Assembly (NCBI GenBank): GCA_030761205.1
Contig: JAULJL010000011.1
Location: 12,700,501-12,764,500 of the forward strand
DNA from: Fremontodendron californicum
Lineage: Eukaryota > Streptophyta > Magnoliopsida > Malvales > Malvaceae
Direction: 5' to 3'
Length of the DNA: 64,000 nucleotides
Made by a program: the position numbers and the translations under genes. How positions within the stretch are numbered: position 1 is the stretch's first letter; each line of letters begins with the position of its first letter. The notes below the pieces were generated by a model. The model saw nothing but the letters and a program-made list of their open reading frames with translations. It made no database searches and was not told the DNA's origin. Of this stretch, positions 58,290 through 64,000 are shown one piece after another.

Positions 58290-58870
58290 GACTCCGAATT
58301 TGGTTTTTATTTTTCCAATACTTCCTAAATAATATAAAATTGAGTTCTGGAAGTTTTCATAATTTTTTGAGCCCATTTGCTATTTTTCTCGGAATTTTCT
58401 TCCAAAATTACCTTTAATGCACCCGAACTTTTGCCATTTTTCAAACGAGCTCTAATTTCAGATTTTTCTTCGCCAATATCTTACAAATAATTTAAAATTG
58501 AGATCTGGAAGTTTTCATAATTTTTTGAGATCATTTGCTATTTTTTCCGGATTTATCTTCTTGGAATTTTAGCTTAGCGGGCCCAAAATTTGCCATTTCT
58601 AAAACGAGCTCCAATTTTGGATTTTCTTTGCCAATATATTCCAAATAATTTAAAATTGAGATGTGGAAGTTTTCATAATTTTCCGAGCTCATTTGCTATT
58701 TTTTCAGATTTATCTTCTGGAATTTCAGCTTAATGGGCCTGAATCTTACCATTTTGCAAACGAGCTCCGATTCTGGATTTTTCTTCGTCGATCTCTTCCA
58801 AATGACATAAGATTGAGATTTGGAAGTTTTGGTAATTTTCCGAGTTCATTTGCTATTTTTTCTTGATTTT
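58290..58870. repeat. ~159-bp subrepeats in LTR E
   Basis: ACGAGCT landmarks near 58445, 58603 and 58760; about 3.5 units. Confidence 0.72.
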
Positions 58871-59483
58871 CCAAATTTGCCCTTTAACCTCCAAAGCCTC
58901 GATTTTACTCAAAAAGAGTCTGATTTACATATTTTCTTTTTCCAGGCCTTTTTCATATTTTCTTTTTCCAGGCCTTTTTCATATATCAAATTCCCCTCCG
59001 AGTTGATTTTTTTCTTATTCCAATCCGAGAATTTCCTCGTTTCTCCGTTTTTCCTCCAATCGGCTCTTTTCTCGGAATTACTTCAAACTGAGCCTTGGGC
59101 TATCTTTTTTTACCCACTCTTCATCAATTAGGGCCTTTAATTTTATCGAATTGGTCCAATTCTGCAATTTTTCCCAATTTTGCCAAAATTCACCAAAAAC
59201 CCTAATTTTCGGTTTTCTTCCAAATTGACCCTTTCTTTGGTTTTGCTTTCAAACGGCCTCTCCAATACCTGCAGTCATTGATTATCTTTCACTCGGAACC
59301 TCCAATTTCGACCAATTTGATCGTTTAGGCACTTTTTCCCAAATTTTCTAAACTAGGGTTTCTTTTCCACTGAATCTCCATAACCCATCTTTCAGACTCC
59401 ATATCTCTCGTTGTAAACCTCGGATTATCAAAATTCTTTCACCATTGTTCAATTAAACTTTGAATCTTGATTTTGAATGAGGG

Positions 59484-59532
59484 TTGACTTTTTAGTGGTT
59501 GACTTTTTGAGGTTGACTTTTTCCAAATTGAC
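59484..59532 (+). promoter_or_regulatory. W-box cluster in LTR E
   Basis: TTGACT at 59484, 59499, 59513 and 59528 (spacing 15, 14, 15). Confidence 0.52.
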
Positions 59533-59669
59533 TTTTCGTGCTTGTCCTATTAAACAAAGTCTCAGAATACCACCTGCAGGATGAGAATAGCTTTTCTGCA
59601 TTCTAAAATATCATTAGCAAGAAAATTACCTAGTTAGGGGTGTGGAAAAAATTAGGTGTCTACACTAAT

Positions 59670-61183
59670 CAATAGCTTAAAGAGGTTTACAAATAATCAT
59701 GCTTGATTGTAAATGATTTGAGTTAAGCCAACATTAACATAATAATGCATATTCAAACTTAATCTCAACTTCTCACATAGGATACTCTCATGATTTTCAC
59801 TCAATATAGTAGTGGTAAGGTGTTTGCACTCAATCAATCTCATGAAAACAGTCCTACCATATGCTTGCTTGTCCACCTATTCTCCACTATTTAGATCATG
59901 CAACTTCATGAATAGAGGTCTTTATTCAAGGTTGTAATGGGGCCAAGGGGTTGTAATGTGGTTAAAGAATAAAAAGGAAAGGATACCACAAAGGTTCCAA
60001 ATACTTCATACAATTTAGAGACATAATCAAATTTATGCAAATAAAACTTTCTCAATATTCCTTAGAAACACATAATAATATAGGCTAAATTTTCATGTTG
60101 AGCCTTTGCTTCATTCTAACCAACCTTGTAACATCTTTTCTTTAACCAAAAGTTCAAGAGATGATTCAATTTTTCTTTTCTTTTCTTTTCTTTTCTTTTT
60201 TTCAATATGGGAAAGTATTTCGACAATGTTCCCTTTCTTTTTCTCTGGACTTTGTCTTTTTCATCCCTTCTCCCCACACTTATTTCTTGTTTCTAACCCA
60301 AATTTTCAATAGATATCCCTTTCTTATGCAATATGTCTCAAAAAATTCTAATTATCTTTAGAACAAGGGTAAAGATATAAGTGTATTTAAGCTAGTGAGA
60401 GATGTGGTTACCAGTGAAATAGCTTATTCTATGTAGGCTCAAATTGGTTCATTAGGGGGGATGGGGATGGCTGATTTAGCCTCGATGGTAAAATCCTAAT
60501 GCCTCCATCATATCCATCTTGTCATATGAATCAATATAGTCTCAAACGGTTTAAAATAAGTTCTAAAGAAACATGTTATCATAAGAGCACACAAGAAAGA
60601 AATTGGATCGATATGTATAATGCATCAATCATATAGGCTCAAAAACTCACAAGGATGTTTATACAAGTCAGATTTAAGTCTAAACATGCTTCTTTTTCAG
60701 TCAACATATCATACATATCATATTAACATTGGCTCATTGAAAAATGACATCAAGCTCAATTCTCATGAAAAATCTTTTCACTAATAAACCAGTTTTAGAC
60801 CTACACGATTCATATCTCATCATTATATTGAAAGGAATTGAAACACACTAAAAGAAAATAAAGACTCAAAACAAAGCAAACCAAAACAAACTAAATCTTA
60901 AATTCTTCCCTCCACACTTAATTCTTATATTGTCCTCAATGTAATACTATCATCCTAAATGAAAGAATTATGTGTAAAAGAAAAGAACTAAAAACAAAAT
61001 AATCAAAATAACTAAAGAAAGCAATAAAAGATAGAATGGTGGAGAGTAAGTAGTAGCAAATCTGATTATTATGTGTGTTCTCCATCCATTGGGTTGCCTC
61101 CCAATAAGTGTTTGGTTTATTGTCCTCAGCCTGACTTGGACTCATTCTATCATTATTCAACATAGTTTTGGCTCATAAAGTGG
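59670..61183 (-). other. 3' UTR of Athila element F
   Basis: No coding region. Continues the segment broken by E. Includes a (TTTTC)n microsatellite at about 60171-60200 and a landmark shared with A (60901-60960 with 43040-43100). Athila elements may carry an env-like ORF here; none is present. Confidence 0.65.
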
Positions 61184-62330
61184 TTACTCCTCGACATCTA
61201 GCATTGGGAAGTTCTCATAGTATGGCTTCATTCTATGGCCATTCACGTTGAATACTTTATTTGTTTTTGGGCTTTTGATTTCAATTGCACCATGAGGGAA
61301 AATATTACTAATAATAAAAGGTCCAATCCAACGAGAACGTAACTTACCCGAAAACAACTAAGGCATGAATGGAATAGAAGAACTTTTTGTCCAACAACAA
61401 AATCCTTCCTTGAAATCATCTTATCATGGAACGCCTTAGTCTTTTCCTTGTAAATCTTAGAGTTCTCATAAGCATCATTCCTTATCTCCTAAAGTTCTTG
61501 TAAATGAAGTTTCCTTTGAATACCGGCCTCATCCATCTCCATGTTGCATTGTTTTATAGCCCAATATGCCTTATGTTCTAATTCAGTTGGGAGGTGATAA
61601 GGCTTACGATAAACTGTTGATAAGGAGACATACCAATGGGTGTCCTATATGTTGTCCTATAAGCCCAAAGTGCATCATCAAGTCGTAAACTCCAATCCTT
61701 CCGATTTAGATTAACTGTCTTTTCAATGATGGATTTTACTTCTCGATTTGACACTTCAGCTTGCCCAGTAGTTTGTGACTGGTATGAATTGGAGACCCTA
61801 TGTATGATGTTGTATTTCCTCAAAACAGCTTCCATGGACCTATTGCAAAAGTGTGTACCTCTATCGCTGATTATGGCCTTAGGTGTTCCAAACCTTGCAA
61901 AATATTAGACTTCACAAAATCTGAAACAACTTTAGAATTATTAGTCCTCGTGGCTTTTACTTCCACCCATTTTGAGACATAATCAACGCAAGTAAAATAT
62001 AAAGGTTACCAAAAGAATAAGGAAAAGGTCCCATGAAATCAATGCCCCATACATCAAAAATTTCTACAATAAGTATTGGAATTTGAGTCAGTTGATTCCT
62101 AACACCTAAGTTACCTATTTTTTGACAACGATCACATGACTTGAAAAAGAGGTATGAATCTTTAAACAAGGTAGGCCAAAAGAATCCACAATCAAGCACT
62201 TTCATGGCTATTCTTTTCGATCCAAAGTGCCCTCCACATGCATAAGAATGACCAAAGGTTAGAATAAAATGGAATTCAGATTTGAGTATATACCTTCTTA
62301 TAATCTAATCGGAGCAATGTTTCCAAATTT
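61184..62330 (-). pseudogene. pol: Athila integrase (element F)
   Basis: Minus strand. The zinc domain has HSYACGGHFGSKRIAMKVL and CDRCQK (HHCC complete). The core has GIDFMGPFP (Asp), VDYVSKWVE, AIISDRGTHFCN (Asp, near 61870) and QTTGQAEVSNREVK (Glu, near 61750). The C-terminal domain has HKAYWAIKQCNMEMDEA, RWIGPFIISNIF and NVNGHRMKPYYE, ending PMLDVEE before a TAA at 61184-61186. All three DDE residues and the zinc ligands are visible, but frame changes occur after LYILLA, near QGLEHL, after TPIGMSPYQ and in the C-terminal domain. It would insert the element DNA; this copy is not translatable whole. Confidence 0.88.
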
Positions 62331-62406
62331 AAGGATCATCCCAAATGTAGTATTTTGCATCACTCATGATCTTATTCCGTTGAGCTATAGTCAACTCTTG
62401 TGGAAA

Positions 62407-63084
62407 CTACTTAGTGACTAAGTAATTGACAATATCGGCATACCAAGGAGTTCTCATCCTAATTGAAAAGAGTTGTTCATCTAGAAAGTTCTCATGCAAT
62501 GGAAGTGCATCCTCCAAATGAACTAGGAGGCTAAAGTGGTCCGTTACCAAGTTTTCACTACCTCTCTTATCTTTTATTTCCAAATTAAACTCTTGTAAAA
62601 GAAGTATCCACCTAATCAATCTTGGTTTGGCATCCTTCTTTGTAAGCAAATACATAAGAGCTCTCTGGTCAAAAAACACAATTACTTTAGTGCCAATCAA
62701 ATATGAACGAAAATAAACGAAAGCAAAAACAATTGCCAAAAGCTCTTTTTCAGTTGTGGAATAGTTAAGTTGAGCATCATTAAGAGTCTGGGAGGCATAA
62801 TAAATGGCATGTGATGCTTTGCCAACCCGTTGTCTCAAAACAACTCCTATAGCATAATCACTAGCATCACACATGATTTCAAATGGTAAGTTCCAATCTT
62901 GTGGGTGCATCACGGGTGCTAAAGTCAAAAGTTCTTTTACTATTGCAAACGTCTTTTTGCATTTATCATCAAAGTGGAAAACCACATCTTTTTGTAATAT
63001 CTTGCAAAGTGGTAATGCTATCTTCGAAAAGTCTTCGATAAATCTTCTATAAAAACTTGCATGACTAAGAAAAGAATGAACCTC
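62407..63084 (-). pseudogene. pol: Athila RNase H and RT connection (element F)
   Basis: An open minus-strand frame, same frame as the RT upstream. Order: RRFIEDFSKIALPLCKILQK (connection), FHFDDKCKKTFAIVKELL, then RNase H with EIMCDASDYAIGVVLRQ (Asp), NYSTTEKELLAIVFAF (Glu), VIVFFDQRALMYLLTKKDA (Asp) and SENLVTDHFSLL (Asp; usual text ADHLSRL). A stop at 62407-62409 follows YLVTK. The catalytic pattern is intact. A stop at 63085-63087 separates it from RT. Confidence 0.88.
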
Positions 63085-63744
63085 TCACACACTTGTAGGA
63101 GGTGGTAAAGAATGCATAATATCTATTTTAGATTTATCAACTACTATTCCCTTAGAAGAAATAATATGACCTAAAACCATACCTTGTTCTACCATGAAGT
63201 GACATTTCTTCCAATTTAATACAAGGTTAGTTTCCATGCATCTTTCAAGCACAAGTGTAAGGTTCTCTAAACATCTATCAAAAGAATCACCATAGACACT
63301 AAAATTATCCATAAAGACCTCTATGATGTTCTCTACATAATCAAAAAATATGCTAACCATAAACCTTTGGAATGTGGCCGGTGCATTGCAAAGATCGAAT
63401 GGCATACGTCGGTATGCAAAGGTCTCAAGCAGACATGTGAAGGTTGTCTTCTCTTGGTCTTCCGGAGCAATGACAATCTGATTACAACCTGAAAAACCAT
63501 CAAGAAAACAATAATGAGAATGACCGGCTAACCTTTCAAGCATTTCATCAATAAAAGGTAAAGGAAAGTGGTCTTTGCGAGTTGTTGAATTAAGTTTGCA
63601 GTAATCAATGCAAACTCGCCATCCTGTTTGAACCCTTGTAGGAACAAGTTCATTCTCCTCATTTTTCACAACCGTAACACCTGATTTTTTTGGAAGCACT
63701 TGGACCGGGCTCACCCATTTGCTTTTCGAGATTGGATAGATCAC
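63085..63744 (-). pseudogene. pol: Athila reverse transcriptase with catalytic Asp-to-Asn change (element F)
   Basis: The minus-strand frame covers MIYPISKSKWVSPVQVLPKK, GWRVCIDYCKLNSTTRKDHF, GFSGCNQIVIAPEDQEKTTF, RMPFDLCNAPATFQRF and FMDNFSVYG. Relatives have FMDDFSVYG, so the second active-site Asp is Asn (GAT to AAT; plus-strand 63304-63315 covers the four codons). The G of PFGLCNAP is also Asp. The frame stops at a TGA (63085-63087) in the stretch that normally has an arginine before the connection domain, consistent with CGA to TGA. Polymerase activity would be lost. Confidence 0.9.
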
Positions 63745-64000
63745 TCCAACATCTAGGAGCTTCAGTATCTTCTTTTCACAACCTCCATCAAGGGGGGTTC
63801 AATCGTCGTTGTGATTCTTTTGTTGGTTTTGACCCTTCCTCTAACAAAATCCGGTGCACACACATGGATGGGCTTATTCCCTTGATATCGGCAATTGTCC
63901 AACCAATTGCTGTTTTATGATCTCTAAGTACACGGATAAGTCTCTCTTCTTACAAAGGTGTGAGTTATTTGGCAATGATGACCGGTAGTGTATCCTTTTC
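63745..64000 (-). pseudogene. pol: Athila pre-RT segment (element F), runs off the window
   Basis: Minus-strand text RVLRDHKTAIGWTIADIKGI, SPSMCVHRILLEE and KPTKESQRRLNPP is the conserved lead-in to Athila RT. It contains stops and frame changes near 63770-63790 and 63950. Protease and gag should follow to the right. Confidence 0.75.

Larger units (their letters stand above)
54799..59664 (-). mobile_element. Solo LTR E (Tat/Ogre type) inside element F
   Basis: 4866 bp, plus strand TGTTGTAACC...GTGTCTACA, with a perfect CTAAT duplication (54794-54798, 59665-59669). Sequence joined across it reads AAACTAATCAATAGCTTA, matching uninterrupted A near 24350. It carries the PBS-like 11-mer (54938-54948), a shortened GC block (55042-55083), a 19-bp array (57384-57478), ~159-bp subrepeats (58290-58870) and W-boxes (59484-59532). 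Confidence 0.94.
52919..64000 (-). mobile_element. Athila-lineage element F, continues beyond window
   Basis: A 3' LTR at 52919-54671, polypurine tract, 3' UTR and then pol (integrase, RNase H, RT) on the minus strand up to the window edge. Motifs such as CNAPATFQR and FMDNFSVYG identify the Athila lineage. Solo LTR E (54799-59664) interrupts the 3' UTR. Gag, protease, primer site and 5' LTR should lie to the right. No env-like ORF is present between integrase and LTR. Multiple stops and frameshifts make it inactive. Confidence 0.92.

Noticed and set aside
60171..60200. (TTTTC)n tract as a regulatory polypyrimidine element
   Set aside because: Ordinary microsatellite in the F 3' UTR; no supporting context.

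Overview
This is a plant nuclear DNA window made almost entirely of nested LTR retrotransposons. I find no convincing host gene, rRNA, tRNA gene or CRISPR array. The evidence is two classes of Ty3/gypsy element: the Tat/Ogre lineage (LTRs of about 4.9-5.2 kb starting TGTAGACACC, dual RNase H, a tRNA-Arg-like primer site, an intron between protease and RT) and the Athila lineage (LTRs of about 1.5-1.75 kb, a tRNA-Asp-like primer site, FMDxFSVYG reverse transcriptase). This fits a repeat-rich angiosperm, probably a eudicot with a medium or large genome; I cannot name the species. Nearly all coding sequence lies on the minus strand and is broken by stops, frameshifts or deletions.

Layout, left to right. 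(1) 1-10428: a truncated Tat element, 'G', minus strand. It runs from an RNase H at the window edge through RT, linker, intron, G-patch-like segment and protease. It ends in the first ~1.6 kb of its 5' LTR, fused to mid-gag by a deletion. A solo LTR, 'S1' (2410-7562, duplicated CTCCT), interrupts it. (2) 10429-~22285: a second Tat element, 'H', minus strand. It has a partial 3' LTR, polypurine tract, 3' UTR with a 47-bp minisatellite, integrase, two RNase H regions, RT, intron, G-patch, protease, gag and an upstream coiled-coil ORF, and its 5' end is missing. G appears to have inserted into H's 3' LTR. (3) 22541-46082: a short, pol-less Athila derivative, 'A' (duplicated TAACC), split by (4) 25109-42742: 'B', a Tat element with two ~4.87-kb LTRs and a gag-only interior (duplicated TGTAT). 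(5) 46610-51525: solo Tat LTR 'D', the only plus-strand element, with imperfect ATACT/ACACT flanks. (6) 52919 to beyond 64000: Athila element 'F', minus strand, with 3' LTR, 3' UTR, integrase, RNase H and RT. It is interrupted by solo Tat LTR 'E' (54799-59664, duplicated CTAAT). Three gaps (22286-22540, 46083-46609, 51526-52918) are AT-rich DNA that I cannot classify.

In intact relatives, Gag forms the particle, protease matures it, RT plus RNase H copy RNA from a tRNA primer to the polypurine tract, and integrase inserts the DNA. Here H and F keep recognisable versions of most parts, all damaged. A and B keep only cis signals plus gag remnants, so if ever mobile they would have needed help in trans.

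The most interesting signals are regulatory and architectural. They are a W-box cluster in the first ~200 bp of the Tat LTRs, ~159-bp subrepeats inside those LTRs, and an 11-nt copy of the primer-binding sequence inside the LTR. An intron with an in-frame join is conserved in two elements, and B's gag has a duplicated zinc-knuckle module. Unrelated tandem arrays also occupy the same 3' UTR position in different elements. I did not find a clearly novel system.
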